Below are positions 11,704-20,981 of a stretch of 64,000 nt of DNA, piece by piece (position 1 is the stretch's first letter; every line of letters begins with the position of its first letter). Position numbers and translations under genes: made by a program. Origin of the DNA: Streptomyces sp. NBC_00433 (GTDB taxonomy: Bacteria; Actinomycetota; Actinomycetes; Streptomycetales; Streptomycetaceae); the NCBI GenBank assembly GCA_036015235.1, contig CP107926.1, positions 8,104,001-8,168,000 on the forward strand. The letters are read 5' to 3'. The notes under the pieces are model-generated. The model ran no database searches. It was not told where the DNA came from and saw only the letters and a list, made by a program, of their open reading frames with translations.

Positions 11704-11796
11704 TCAGCGCTTGGAGCCGCCGCTGCCGGCAGGCCGGCCTCGGTCCGGATCAGTCGTGCAGCCGCCCTTGCGGCAGTTCACGTCGGGGCAGGACAT
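11704..11796 (-). CDS. Putative 30-residue Cys-containing peptide
   Basis: A small ORF of 30 codons starting MSCPDVNCRKGGC with three cysteines spaced C-x4-C-x4-C, then a polar Gly/Pro/Arg tail ending SGGSKR. A good ribosome site (GAGGAGAGGTG) precedes the ATG, which is the main reason to take it seriously. It lies downstream of a GNAT acetyltransferase gene on the same strand, separated by a short tandem repeat. I do not recognise a family. It could be a metal-binding microprotein, a leaderless RiPP-like peptide or a chance ORF. Confidence 0.4.
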   Translation of the reverse strand: MSCPDVNCRKGGCTTDPDRGRPAGSGGSKR

Positions 11797-11810
11797 GGTG
11801 GGTCACCTCT

Positions 11811-11868
11811 CCTCTGCGAGTCACTTCTTTCCCTCTGGAGTCACTTCTTCTCTGTGAATCGCTTCTTA
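11811..11868 (-). repeat. Three 18-20-bp tandem repeats between the GNAT and small peptide genes
   Basis: On the plus strand the block GAGTCACTTCTT recurs at a 20-bp period: copies end near 11830, 11850 and (with two changes) 11868, each preceded by CTCTG-like sequence. The array is 15-72 nt upstream of the small ORF, where an operator or leader element would sit. It touches the 3' end of the GNAT gene. Confidence 0.75.
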
Positions 11869-12447
11869 TGTGCGGGCAGCCGCACATCGCAGCTGCCTTC
11901 CGACGAGGTCGTCGGGTACGCAGTCGAACAGCAGCTTGTCGACCCGCCTGCCGTGCCACAGGGCGGCGCTGCGCAGCCGCCCGGCGGCCCGGAAGCCGGC
12001 CTTGAGGTAGGCGTTGACGGCGGGGGTGTGGGGCGCGGGTACCTGGAGCCACACCGAGTCGAGCGAGGCGATGGTGAAAGCCCACTCGAGGGTCAGGGCG
12101 GTGGCCTCGGCCGCGTAGCCCCGGCCGCGCTGCTCCGGGGCGATCACCAGGGTGTATTCGGCGCTGTTGACGGACTGGTCGACGCTGAGGGCGGTGCTCC
12201 CCACCGGGGTCCCGCCCGGTGCGGTGATCACCTCGAAGAGCTGGTAATGAGCCGACGTGTGGCTGGTGCGGAATCGGGCGCGGAAGACCTCCCAGGACAC
12301 CGGCCAGCGGGCCCCGAAACCGACGACGGTCGCCGGGTCGGTCTCCCACCGGTGGTATTCCTGCATCATTTCTTCTCTCGCCAGTGCCAACGACAACCGC
12401 GTCCCGGCGCGCAGCGGGACGGGTGCGGTCGGTGGGGTGTTGGTCAT
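11866..12447 (-). CDS. GNAT family N-acetyltransferase (RimJ/RimL-like)
   Basis: A 193-residue acetyl-CoA-dependent acyltransferase. Motif A is APEQRGRGYAAEATALTLEW around residues 110-130, the pyrophosphate-binding loop Q/RxxGxG/A. Later NAYLKAGF matches the RimJ/RimL-type end. ATG 12447 (or the adjoining GTG 12450) follows GGAGAG. The substrate may be a protein N-terminus, an antibiotic or a small amine; the neighbouring Cys peptide is a possible but unproven target. Confidence 0.85.
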   Translation of the reverse strand: MTNTPPTAPVPLRAGTRLSLALAREEMMQEYHRWETDPATVVGFGARWPVSWEVFRARFRTSHTSAHYQLFEVITAPGGTPVGSTALSVDQSVNSAEYTLVIAPEQRGRGYAAEATALTLEWAFTIASLDSVWLQVPAPHTPAVNAYLKAGFRAAGRLRSAALWHGRRVDKLLFDCVPDDLVGRQLRCAAART

Positions 12448-12698
12448 CACGTTCGTGTCTCTCCTACGTGTGCCCGGGGTCCGGCCCTCGCAGCCGTCCA
12501 TAAAGCGTCAATCCGCCAGCTGCCGGGAGGGGCAGATCCGCGGTATTGCCGCCCCCCGGGTCCTCGTGTGCTTCGTCCGCCGCGTCCGCCGGTCGCCCTG
12601 TGCGACCGGCCGTCGCCACAGGTGAACCCTGCCGGTCCCAGCAGCCGCTTCGATAGGCTGAGGCCCCATCAGTCATCCCGGGTATAAAGGGGAGTTAA

Positions 12699-13124
12699 AT
12701 GAGTGAGCCGGTGGACTACAACGCACAGATTGTGGCCGAATTCCGTGCCAACCACGGGAAGGTCGGCGGAAATTTCGAGGGCGCCCCGCTGCTTCTGCTG
12801 CACAACACCGGAGCCCGCACCGGGCGGAAGCTCGTCAAGCCGATGATGTACCTGCGCGACGGCGAGCGCTATCTGGTCTTCGCCTCCAAGGGCGGCGCCC
12901 CCGACAACCCCGCCTGGTACCACAACCTGGTCGCCAACCCCGAGGCCGAGATCGAGGTCGGCGACGACACGGTCCCGGTCCGCGCCGAGGTGCTCACCGG
13001 CGAGGAGCGGGACCGCAAGTACGCCGAACAGGCCGCGCTCTACCCCGGGTTCGCCGAATACCAGGAGAAGACCGACCGGATCATTCCGGTGGTCGCGCTG
13101 GTTCCTACCGCTTCCACGCGGTAG
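12699..13124 (+). CDS. F420H2-dependent Ddn-like nitroreductase/quinone reductase
   Basis: A 141-residue protein of the deazaflavin-dependent reductase (Ddn/FDOR-B) family with a split beta-barrel. Diagnostic segments are LLLHNTGARTGR at residues 31-42, VFASKGGAPDNPAWYHNLVA at 65-84 and the C-terminal IIPVVALVP. These proteins use reduced F420 to reduce quinones or nitro compounds. The ATG at 12699 follows AAGGGGAG. A decayed relative of the same family occurs near 35.9 kb. Confidence 0.9.
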   Translation: MSEPVDYNAQIVAEFRANHGKVGGNFEGAPLLLLHNTGARTGRKLVKPMMYLRDGERYLVFASKGGAPDNPAWYHNLVANPEAEIEVGDDTVPVRAEVLTGEERDRKYAEQAALYPGFAEYQEKTDRIIPVVALVPTASTR

Positions 13125-13178
13125 GCGGCCGCTGATCGGGGAAGGCAACAGGCACGGAAGTGTCGAGGGCGGGAGAGG

Positions 13179-14351
13179 GTGCCGGTGAAGGTCGGGCTGC
13201 TGACCCGGGAGTATCCGCCGGATGTCTACGGCGGGGCCGGGGTCCATGTGGAGTTCCTGGCACGGGAGTTGCGCGCGCTGGTCGACGTGGAGGTGCACTG
13301 CTGGGGAGACGCCGCCGCCGAGGGCGGCGTCGTCAGGCACCGGGCACCGGCCGCGCTCGACGGCGCCAACGACGCGCTGCGCACCTTCTCCGTCGACCTG
13401 GCGATGGCCGCCGCACTCCAGGGCCGCGACCTGGTGCACTCCCACACCTGGTACGCCAACCTGGGCGGCCACATCGGCAAGCTGCTGCACGGCGTCCCGC
13501 ACGTGCTGACCGCCCACTCCCTCGAACCGCTGCGGCCCTGGAAGGCCGAGCAACTGGGCGGCGGCTACGCCCTGTCCAGCTGGGCCGAGCGGACCGCGAT
13601 GGAGTCGGCGGACGCGGTGGTCGCGGTCTCCGACGGCATGCGCCGCGACATCCTCTCCAGCTACCCGGCACTCACTCCCGAGCGTGTGCACGTCATCCGC
13701 AACGGCATCGACACCGTGACCTACCGCCCCGACGAGCGCACCGACGTGCTGCGCAGGATCGGCATCGACCCCGACCGCCCCTATGTGGTCTTCGTCGGCC
13801 GCATCACCCGGCAGAAGGGCGTACCGCACCTGCTGCGGGCGGCCAGGGACCTGGACCCCGCGGCGCAGCTGGTGCTGTGCGCGGGCGCGCCCGACACACC
13901 GGCGCTCGACCGGGAGTTCCGCGCGCTGTTCGACGAGCTGAACGCGGTGCGCGACGGGGTGCACTGGATCCCGGCGATGCTGCCGCGCCTCGCGGTCGTC
14001 CAACTCCTCACCCATGCCACCGCCTTCGCCTGCCCCTCGGTCTACGAGCCGCTGGGCATCGTCAATCTGGAGGCGATGGCCTGCGGCACCGCCGTGGTCG
14101 CCTCCGCGGTCGGCGGCATCCCCGAGGTCGTCGACGACGGCTCCACCGGGATCCTGGTGCCCTACGACGAGCAGCGCCCCGCGGACTTCGAGGCGGGCCT
14201 GGCCGCCGCGCTCAACCGGCTCGTCCGCGACCCCGCGCGGGCCGCCGCCTTCGGCGCCGCGGGTCGGGAGCGCGCGGAAAGGGAATTCGGCTGGGACACC
14301 GTCGCCCGCCGTACGGTCGCCCTTTACGAGAAGGTGCTCGCCGCCGGGTAG
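13179..14351 (+). CDS. glgM: Glycosyltransferase family 4, GlgM-type alpha-maltose-1-phosphate synthase (annotated GlgA)
   Basis: A 390-residue GT4 enzyme of the actinobacterial 'glycogen synthase' group, which joins ADP-glucose to glucose-1-phosphate to make maltose-1-phosphate for the GlgE pathway. The N-terminus reads [19 protein letters not shown], the donor-binding loop equivalent. The C-terminal donor domain has [10 protein letters not shown] and the E-x7-E motif in [20 protein letters not shown]. The GTG at 13179 follows GGGAGAGG. It is 101 bp upstream of glgC on the same strand, the mycobacterial Rv1212c/Rv1213 pair in tandem arrangement. Confidence 0.85.
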   Translation: MPVKVGLLTREYPPDVYGGAGVHVEFLARELRALVDVEVHCWGDAAAEGGVVRHRAPAALDGANDALRTFSVDLAMAAALQGRDLVHSHTWYANLGGHIGKLLHGVPHVLTAHSLEPLRPWKAEQLGGGYALSSWAERTAMESADAVVAVSDGMRRDILSSYPALTPERVHVIRNGIDTVTYRPDERTDVLRRIGIDPDRPYVVFVGRITRQKGVPHLLRAARDLDPAAQLVLCAGAPDTPALDREFRALFDELNAVRDGVHWIPAMLPRLAVVQLLTHATAFACPSVYEPLGIVNLEAMACGTAVVASAVGGIPEVVDDGSTGILVPYDEQRPADFEAGLAAALNRLVRDPARAAAFGAAGRERAEREFGWDTVARRTVALYEKVLAAG

Positions 14352-14452
14352 GAGGACCGGTGGACGGGACCGACTCGCAGGACCGTTGGCACGCAGAACA
14401 CGGCAGTACAGAGCAGGGCGGCAGGGCGGTACACGACCCAAGGGGGATGTCG

Positions 14453-15670
14453 ATGCGCGGTGGACCTTCGGTGCTGGGCATAGTGCTGGCAGGCGGTGCC
14501 GGCAAGCGGCTGATGCCGCTGACCGCCGACCGCGCGAAGCCGGCGGTGACCTTCGGCGGCACCTACCGCCTGGTGGACTTCGTGCTGTCCAACCTGGTCA
14601 ACGGCGGCATGATGCGGATCTGCGTGCTGACGCAGTACAAATCGCACTCGCTCGACCGCCATGTGACCACCACCTGGCGGATGTCCAGCCTGCTGGGCAA
14701 CTACGTGACACCGGTGCCGGCGCAGCAGCGGCTCGGCCCGCGCTGGTATCTGGGCAGCGCCGACGCGATCCTCCAGTCGCTGAACCTGGTGCACGACGAA
14801 CAGCCCGACTACATCGCGGTCTTCGGCGCCGACCACGTCTACCGGATGGACCCGCGCCAGATGCTCGAACAGCACGTCGAGCACGGCGCCGGGGTGACCG
14901 TCGCGGGCATCAAGGTGCCGCGGGCCGACGCCTCGGGCTTCGGGGTGATCTCGCCGGCCGCCGACGGCATCTCGGTGGAGCGCTTCCTGGAGAAGCCCGC
15001 CGACCCGCCCGCGCTGCCCGGCGACCCCGGGCACGTCTTCGCCTCGATGGGCAACTACCTCTTCACCACCAAGACCCTGATCGACGCCCTGCACGAGGAC
15101 GCCGAGGACCAGCAGTCCGTGCACGACATGGGCGGCAGCATCCTGCCCCGGCTCACCGCCGCGGGCGTCGCCCAGGTCTACGACTTCGACACCAACCACG
15201 TGCCGGGCGAGACCGCCCGCGACCACGGCTACTGGCGGGACGTCGGCACCCTGGACGCCTACTACGACGCGCACATGGACCTGATCTCCGACCAGCCCGC
15301 CTTCAGCCTCTACAACAGGCGCTGGCCGATCTACACCCACCCCGGCCAGCTGCCGCCCGCCAAGATCGCGGCGGGGGGCATCGTGGGGGAGTCCGTGGTC
15401 AGCCCCGGCTGCGTGATCCGCGGCCAGGTCACCCGCTCGGTGCTGTCGCCCGGCGTGGTGGTCGACGCGGGCGCGGTCGTCCAGGGCTCGGTGCTGCACG
15501 ACAACGTACGGGTCGGGCGCGGCGCGATCGTCCGCGGCGCGGTGCTCGACAAGAACGTGGACGTGCCGCCCGGCGCCACCATCGGCGTGAACCCCGACCG
15601 CGACCGTGAGCTGTACACGGTGTCCGCGGCCGGGGTCATCGCCCTGGGCAAGGCCCAGTTGGTGGGGTGA
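14453..15670 (+). CDS. glgC: Glucose-1-phosphate adenylyltransferase
   Basis: A 405-residue enzyme that makes ADP-glucose from ATP and glucose-1-phosphate. The N-terminal nucleotidyltransferase domain shows [20 protein letters not shown], and the substrate motif [10 protein letters not shown] follows near 125-135. FLEKPADPP and [12 protein letters not shown] are family hallmarks. A left-handed beta-helix of hexapeptide repeats occupies the last about 110 residues. ATG 14453 is preferred over ATG 14447 because AGGGGG is then six nt upstream. It supplies substrate for the adjacent GlgM. Confidence 0.95.
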   Translation: MRGGPSVLGIVLAGGAGKRLMPLTADRAKPAVTFGGTYRLVDFVLSNLVNGGMMRICVLTQYKSHSLDRHVTTTWRMSSLLGNYVTPVPAQQRLGPRWYLGSADAILQSLNLVHDEQPDYIAVFGADHVYRMDPRQMLEQHVEHGAGVTVAGIKVPRADASGFGVISPAADGISVERFLEKPADPPALPGDPGHVFASMGNYLFTTKTLIDALHEDAEDQQSVHDMGGSILPRLTAAGVAQVYDFDTNHVPGETARDHGYWRDVGTLDAYYDAHMDLISDQPAFSLYNRRWPIYTHPGQLPPAKIAAGGIVGESVVSPGCVIRGQVTRSVLSPGVVVDAGAVVQGSVLHDNVRVGRGAIVRGAVLDKNVDVPPGATIGVNPDRDRELYTVSAAGVIALGKAQLVG

Positions 15671-15682
15671 CGGCTCAGGCCG

Positions 15683-18600
15683 TCAGCTCACCGACCACTG
15701 CTGGTCGGTGCCGCTGTCGCAGGTCCAGACGTCCAGCTGGGTGCCGTTGGCGGAGTTCGACCCCGGCACGTCGAGGCATTTGTTCGCCGCGGCGTTGATC
15801 AGCTGCTTGCCGCTGACGGTCCACTTCTGGGCGCTGCTGCTGTTGCAGTCCCACAGCTGCACCAGCGTCCCGTCCGCGGTGCCCGAGCCGGCGTCGTCCA
15901 GGCACTTGCCGAGTGCCTGGACGGTGCCGTCGGCGCCCACGGTCCAGGACTGCGCGTCGGTGCCGTTGCAGTCGTAGAGCTGCACGTGGGTGCCGTTGGC
16001 GGTCGCGGAGTTGGCGACGTCCACGCACTTGCCGGCCAGGCCGGTGATCGCGTGCGGGGCCGTGCCGCCGCCGGACTGCCCGAAGACCTCCAGTTCGTAG
16101 ACGCGGGCGGCCGTGTCGCCGCCGGTGTTGGTGGGCGCCGAGATCGCCAGCCGGACGTAGCGCGCCTGCCGCGGGGCGATGGAGTGGTAGGTGCGGCTGG
16201 AGCGCGAGCCGGTGACGTTGGTCGCCAGCGACCAGGTGCTGTTGTCGGTGCTGGTCAGGATCTGGAAGGCCGAGGTGTTCCAGCTGGTGTTCTCACCGCC
16301 GAGGCCCGCGTGCTTGACCACGAACGACCCCACGGTCTGCGTCGAGCCGAGGTCGACCGTCAGCGTCGGGTTCGCCGCCTTCGAGCACCACTTGCTGTTG
16401 TTCTGCAGGGAGTTGTCGACCGCCTTGTCCGCGGACTCCGCCGTCCCGCACGGTGTGGAGGCGGTGACCGCCCTGCCCTGCGCCAGGTTGGTGCCCAGGG
16501 CCGGCGCGGCCGGTACGGGGGTGGCCCCGTCCTGGAAGGACGGCGGTACGTCCCCGGCGCCGGTGCCCCAACTGCCGCTCGGCGTGCCGCCCATGGTGTA
16601 GTCGAGCGTGCCGCCGCCGGCGATGTCCGGGTAGCGCAGGTAGTTGTGGCTGGTGGCGGCGCCGTTGACCTTCAGGCCCTGGACGTAGCCGCCGCTGCCC
16701 GAGGAGTTGATGGTGATGTTGCCGCCGGGCCGCTGGAGCAGCACCGAGGGGAACTGCGGGCCGTTGACGGCCAGCGTGTCCGCGCCGGGGGTCGCCGGGT
16801 ACATCCCCAGCGCCGCCCACACGTACCACGCCGAGGTCGCCCCGAGGTCGTCGTTGCCGGGCAGGCCGCCCGCGCCGGTGGTGAACGACTCGGTCATCAC
16901 CTTGTGCACCGCGTCCGCCGTGCCCGCGGGGTCGCGGGCGAAGTTGTACGCCCACGGCACGCCGTGCTCCGGTTCGTTGCCTATGTAGTAATACGGCAGG
17001 CTCTGACCGGCGTTGACCTGGGTGAAGTGGTGGTTGAGCCGCTGGGCCGCGGTCGCGGGGCCGCCCATGTCGTTGATCAGGTCGGCGAAGTCGTACGGCA
17101 CCATCCAGGTGTACTGCGCCGCATTGCCCTCGGTGAAGTTGCTCGGGCTCGCCGGGTCCAGCGGCCACGACCAGCTGCCGTCCGAACTGCGCGGCTGCAT
17201 GTAGCCGGACTCGGTGCTGAAGGTGTTGCGCCACCACTGGGCGCGCGTCATGTGGGTGTTGTAGCTCGCGGTGTTGCCGAGCGCCTTGGCGAACTGCGCC
17301 ACCGCGAAGTCCGACGCGCTGTATTCGAGCGAGTCGGAGGGCGCGCCCAGGTAGTGCTGGCTGGTGTAGGTGCCCTGGTTGCCGCGGATCGGCGAGCCCT
17401 GCGCCGTGCCGCCGTTGGAGGCCTTCTCCATCAGCGACAGCGCCGCGGCGGTGTCGAAGTCCCGCACCCCGAAGGCGTACATGCTGCTGACGATGATCGG
17501 CCCCGGGTCGCCGGTCATCACGAAGTCCTCGTTCGTCTGCTGCGACCACTTGGGCAGCAGGCCGCCCTGCTGGCCGTCCAGGACCATGGACTTGGCGATG
17601 TCGGCGGCCTCGGTCGGCGCGATGAGGGCGACCAGTGCCGCCCACGAGCGGTAGATGTCCCAGCCCGAGTAGTTCTGGTAAACCGGCCGGGTCGAGTTGT
17701 GCACCGCCCCGTCGAAGCCGCGGTAGTCGCCGTTGACGTCGCTGGAGATGTTGGGGCTCTGGAAGACGTGGTAAAGCGCCGTGTAGAACTTCTTCAGGTC
17801 CGCCGTGGCGCCCCCGGTGACCTGGGCGCGGTTGAGTATCGCGTTCCAGGACGTGTCGGCCGCGGTGCGGGTCGCGTTGAAGTCCCAGCCGTTGTTCTCG
17901 GCGGTCAGGTTGGCCTGCGCGCCCGCCACGCTCACGTAGCTCAGGCCGACCTTGGTCTGCACGGTCTGGTTGCCGGTCGTGTCGAAGGTGACGTAGGCGC
18001 CGGTGTTGGTGCCCGACGCGCTGCTCGAACCGGCCGAGACCGTACCGCCGTTCCAGGTGCCGAAACCGGACGGGGCGCGGTCGAAGCGGATGTCGAAATA
18101 GATCTGGTAGGTCTTCGACGAGCCGCAGAAGCCGCCGGCGGTGACGCTGCCGGTCACCTCGGACCCGCTGACCTTCACCGACCCGCTGCGGTTGCCGGTC
18201 GCGCTGCGGCCGGTGTTGATCAGCAGGCCGGCGCTGGTGGTCGAGGGGTAGGTCAGCCGGGCCATGCCGCCGCGGGTGGTGGCCGTCAGCTCCACGCCGG
18301 TGCCGTACTTGTCCAGGCGGTTCCTGTAGTAGCCGGGCGCGGCCGACTCGTTGGACTTGGTGTACGCCGACGCGTAGCTGGTCCAGTTGCTGCCGGGGGA
18401 GGTGCCGACCGCGCCGGTGATCGGCATCAGCGGCAGGTCCTCGTTGTTGGGGCAGCCCGCTCCGTCGAAGTGGGTGAGGCTGAAGTCCTCGATGGAGCTG
18501 TCGGAGTAGCGGTAGCCGGACGGCGAGGCCGTCGGTGTGTCGGGGCTGAACTGCACCCCGCCGAAGGGCGCCACGGCCCCCGGGTAGGTGCTGCCGCCGG

Positions 18601-18784
18601 CGCCGCCGCCGACCGGGTTGGGGGCGTTGCTGTCGTCGGACCCGACGAAGGTGTCGACGTACTGCGTGAGGTTGGCGGTGGCGGCATGGGCGGGGGCCGA
18701 CGTGAGGCCGCCGATGCCGAGGGCGGCCAGTAAGAGGGCGCCGACGGCGCCCGCGGTTCTGCTGCGGAGCACGGGAGGGAGCAC
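15683..18784 (-). CDS. Secreted GH92 alpha-mannosidase with CBM32 and ricin-type lectin domains
   Basis: A 1033-residue extracellular exo-alpha-mannosidase. An N-terminal signal peptide ends near APAHAATA. The GH92 catalytic region (about 40-770) has YVDTFVGSDDSNAPNPVGGG, GNEPEHGVPWAYNFA and GNDDLGATSAWYVWAALGMY, the calcium-binding and general acid/base signatures. A discoidin/CBM32 domain follows at about 775-905 (NLAQGRAVTAS to YELEVFG). A ricin-type beta-trefoil occupies about 915-1033 with three GKCLD/CLD and QxW repeats. GTG 18784 gives a normal signal peptide and has AAGGTGG upstream; the longer reading to 19051 runs through operator DNA. An AACGTT-centred LacI-type site lies 84 bp upstream. 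Confidence 0.93.
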   Translation of the reverse strand: MLPPVLRSRTAGAVGALLLAALGIGGLTSAPAHAATANLTQYVDTFVGSDDSNAPNPVGGGAGGSTYPGAVAPFGGVQFSPDTPTASPSGYRYSDSSIEDFSLTHFDGAGCPNNEDLPLMPITGAVGTSPGSNWTSYASAYTKSNESAAPGYYRNRLDKYGTGVELTATTRGGMARLTYPSTTSAGLLINTGRSATGNRSGSVKVSGSEVTGSVTAGGFCGSSKTYQIYFDIRFDRAPSGFGTWNGGTVSAGSSSASGTNTGAYVTFDTTGNQTVQTKVGLSYVSVAGAQANLTAENNGWDFNATRTAADTSWNAILNRAQVTGGATADLKKFYTALYHVFQSPNISSDVNGDYRGFDGAVHNSTRPVYQNYSGWDIYRSWAALVALIAPTEAADIAKSMVLDGQQGGLLPKWSQQTNEDFVMTGDPGPIIVSSMYAFGVRDFDTAAALSLMEKASNGGTAQGSPIRGNQGTYTSQHYLGAPSDSLEYSASDFAVAQFAKALGNTASYNTHMTRAQWWRNTFSTESGYMQPRSSDGSWSWPLDPASPSNFTEGNAAQYTWMVPYDFADLINDMGGPATAAQRLNHHFTQVNAGQSLPYYYIGNEPEHGVPWAYNFARDPAGTADAVHKVMTESFTTGAGGLPGNDDLGATSAWYVWAALGMYPATPGADTLAVNGPQFPSVLLQRPGGNITINSSGSGGYVQGLKVNGAATSHNYLRYPDIAGGGTLDYTMGGTPSGSWGTGAGDVPPSFQDGATPVPAAPALGTNLAQGRAVTASTPCGTAESADKAVDNSLQNNSKWCSKAANPTLTVDLGSTQTVGSFVVKHAGLGGENTSWNTSAFQILTSTDNSTWSLATNVTGSRSSRTYHSIAPRQARYVRLAISAPTNTGGDTAARVYELEVFGQSGGGTAPHAITGLAGKCVDVANSATANGTHVQLYDCNGTDAQSWTVGADGTVQALGKCLDDAGSGTADGTLVQLWDCNSSSAQKWTVSGKQLINAAANKCLDVPGSNSANGTQLDVWTCDSGTDQQWSVS

Positions 18785-18867
18785 GGAGGACCACCTTCTC
18801 GCGGAGGCCGCGGGCCGTGGGATGACGCACGGCGAGCGGCCTCGGGGCACGGGGGATGCTCGTACGG

Positions 18868-18883
18868 ATGTGAACGTTACCAA
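18868..18883. promoter_or_regulatory. LacI-type operator (AACGTT class) upstream of GH92
   Basis: ATGTGAACGTTACCAA shares the AACGTT core and the ACCAA flank with a second site at 19036-19051, matching the TTGnnAACGTTnnCAA operator form of LacI-family sugar repressors. It is 84 bp upstream of the mannosidase start. The LacI gene at 19705 is the obvious candidate regulator. Confidence 0.65.
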
Positions 18884-19035
18884 GCGAATCAGCATCTTGA
18901 CGTGTACCTGATTTGCTGTCAAGGGCGCGCGCGACACCCCGATTCCCCGCTCCCGCGCCGCCCCGTGGGGTACGCCGCCCGCTGTTGCGCGATGTGTTGA
19001 CACGCCGTCAGGACGCCCGCACAATCCCGGAACGC

Positions 19036-19051
19036 TTGCGAACGTTACCAA
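19036..19051. promoter_or_regulatory. LacI-type operator (AACGTT class) upstream of the ABC remnant
   Basis: TTGCGAACGTTACCAA fits the TTGnnAACGTTnnCAA consensus exactly in both outer triplets and the core. It lies 35 bp before the ATG of the collapsed ABC gene and about 650 bp before the LacI gene. It would have controlled the lost transporter operon. Confidence 0.75.
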
Positions 19052-19085
19052 TGCACCGCGTTACCGCGACGCCGGGAGACAGCCG

Positions 19086-19574
19086 ATGGCACAACCACGC
19101 CTGGAAGCCAGACGCCTGGCCAAGCGGTTCGGTCACGTCAGGGCGCTCCAGGCCGCCGACTGTCGTCGCCCGCCCGCCGGGGATCACCGGACAGCCCTGA
19201 GGCCAGGGTCCCCCCCGCCGATCGTCAGCCTCGGCGGCTTCGGCGCAGCGCTCGGCGCCGCCCAGATCAGCACCGGCGGCCAGGACCCGGCAGGCATCTC
19301 CACCGGACTGCAGGCCGCGGGCAAGCAGGGCAAGGTCAAGGTCGCCGCCTTCGACGCGGAACCCGACGAGATCACCGCGCTCACCGACGGCACCCTCGAC
19401 GTCCTGGTCGCCCAGGACCCCGGCGCCATCGGCCGGCAGGGCGTCGACCAGGCACTCGCGGCGATCGACAAGAAGAAGGTCACCGCGCACATCGGCACCG
19501 ACATGGTGGCCATCACCAAGGCCGACATGGACCAGCCCGACGTCAAGAAGTTCTTCCACCAGGCCGCCTGCTGA
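19086..19574 (+). pseudogene. Collapsed ribose-type ABC operon: ATPase N-terminus fused to solute-binding protein C-terminus
   Basis: The first about 22 codons (LEARRLAKRFGHVRALQAAD) are the start of a RbsA/XylG-type ABC ATPase. After a junction of about 25 unmatched codons, the reading continues as the C-terminal third of a RbsB/XylF-type sugar-binding protein (GISTGLQAAGKQGKVKVAAF, then TDGTLDVLVAQDP and the end VKKFFHQAAC). An open frame survives, but Walker motifs, the permease and the ligand-binding N-lobe are missing. A deletion of several kb has therefore joined the first and last genes of an ATPase-permease-binding protein operon. It keeps its LacI-type operator and its presumed repressor downstream. 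Confidence 0.8.
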
Positions 19575-19704
19575 TCAAGGGGAGCCCGGAATACACCTCC
19601 CCGGGGCCCGCCTGCCATCATCGACGCACGAGCCGGCCTGCCGCCGGTGACCGGCTGTCCGCCGGCCGCCGGCCAGCCCGGCCGGCACAGCGACGAGGAG
19701 GCCC

Positions 19705-20712
19705 GTGAAACGCCCGACGATGAAGGACGTGGCCCGCGCAGCCGGGGTCAGTCCGATGACGGTCTCCCGGGTCGTGTCGGGCGAAGCGGGCGTCGCCCCC
19801 GAGACCGCCGCCCGGGTCGGCCAGGCGGTGCGCAAGCTCGGCTACCAGCGCAACGACAACGCCCGCAGCCTGCGCCAGAAGAACCTCGGCACCTCCACCA
19901 TCGGCCTGGTCGTCGACGACCTGGCCAACCCCTTCTACGCCCTGATGGCCCGTTCGGTGGAGGACGAGGCCCACCGCCGCGGCCATGTGGTGCTGGTCGG
20001 CAGCACCAACGACGAACCGCAGCGCGAGCGCGAGGTCATCGCCGCCTTCACCGCCCGCCAGGTGGACGGCCTGATCCTTGTCCCCACCATCGGCAGCCAC
20101 GGCTTCCTCAAACGCCCGATGGACGGCGGCACCCAGGTGGTCTGCGTCGACCGCCCCGCCAAGGGCCTGGCCGTCGACACCGTCACCGTCGACAACCGGG
20201 CCGCCGCCGGACGGGCCGTCACCCACCTGCTCGGCCACGGCCACACCCGCATCGCCTACCTCGGCGACCGCTTCGACATCTGGACCCAGGCCGAGCGCTA
20301 CGCCGGCTACCTCGACGCGCTCGCCGCCCACGGCATCCCCGAGGACCCCGCGCTCGTACGGCACGAGCTGCGCTCCCACCCGCAGGCCCGCGACGCGCTG
20401 GCCGTGCTGCGTACGCTGCCCGACCCGCCGACCGCGCTGTTCACCAGCAACGACCTGATCACCCTGGGCGTCCTCGACGGCCTCGACCACCCGGCGCCGC
20501 TCGCCCTGGTCGGCTTCGACGACCTGCCGCTGGGCGAGCGCCTGACCCCGCCGCTGACCGTGGTCAGCCAGGACCCGGTCGCACTCGGCGGCACCGCGGC
20601 CAACCTGCTCTTCTCGCGGATCGCGGGCGACCGCTCGGCGCCCCGGTCGGTCGTGCTCCTCACCCGCTTCGTGGTCCGCGGTTCGGGCGCCTTCCGCACG
20701 GCGGCCGGCTGA
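19705..20712 (+). CDS. LacI-family sugar-responsive repressor
   Basis: A 335-residue LacI/GalR regulator. The HTH is MKDVARAAGVSPMTVSRVVS at residues 6-25, followed by the hinge helix NDNARSLRQ. The periplasmic-binding-protein-like core ends with ALVGFDDLPLGERLTPPLT. The GTG at 19705 follows GAGGAGG. Its position next to a wrecked sugar-ABC operon and two AACGTT-type operators suggests it regulated that operon and still regulates the GH92 gene. The effector sugar is unknown. Confidence 0.92.
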   Translation: MKRPTMKDVARAAGVSPMTVSRVVSGEAGVAPETAARVGQAVRKLGYQRNDNARSLRQKNLGTSTIGLVVDDLANPFYALMARSVEDEAHRRGHVVLVGSTNDEPQREREVIAAFTARQVDGLILVPTIGSHGFLKRPMDGGTQVVCVDRPAKGLAVDTVTVDNRAAAGRAVTHLLGHGHTRIAYLGDRFDIWTQAERYAGYLDALAAHGIPEDPALVRHELRSHPQARDALAVLRTLPDPPTALFTSNDLITLGVLDGLDHPAPLALVGFDDLPLGERLTPPLTVVSQDPVALGGTAANLLFSRIAGDRSAPRSVVLLTRFVVRGSGAFRTAAG

Positions 20713-20805
20713 CCCCGCGGCCCCGGCGCGACGCCGCACCGGGACCAGGGGGGCGCACGAGGGCGCCTCACGCGCCGGCGTGCGCGTGGCGTGCGCACCC
20801 GCGCA

Positions 20806-20848
20806 CTTGTAAAGCGTAGGTCGTCGGTTCGAACCCGACAGGGGGCTC
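20806..20848 (+). other. tRNA-Thr 3' fragment, attL/attR-like copy 1
   Basis: The 43 nt match the 3' part of a tRNA from the anticodon loop on: CTTGTAA (anticodon TGT, threonine), the 3' anticodon arm, GGTCG variable region, the T arm GTCGGTTCGAACCCGAC and the acceptor strand AGGGGGCTC. No D arm or 5' acceptor strand precedes it, so it is not a functional tRNA gene. Such 3' ends are regenerated at the boundary of elements that integrate into tRNA genes. A copy differing by one base lies at 22191-22233. Confidence 0.8.
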
Positions 20849-20981
20849 TTTTTCTTGCCTGGCCAGGCCTTGTCCCCGCGGCGCGGGGCGCTCGGCGGCC
20901 GGTCGCGAGGCCGCCGTGCCGCGGTCGAGGGCTGCAACCGGCGGCAGGCGGGCAGGAAGCTGCCCGATATCAGCGCGGGTG

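Noticed and set aside
13160-14450. Open frame running into glgC from upstream
   Set aside because: It is the shadow of glgM in another frame; its translation is Arg/Gly/Pro-rich and GlgC begins at 14453 with a ribosome site.
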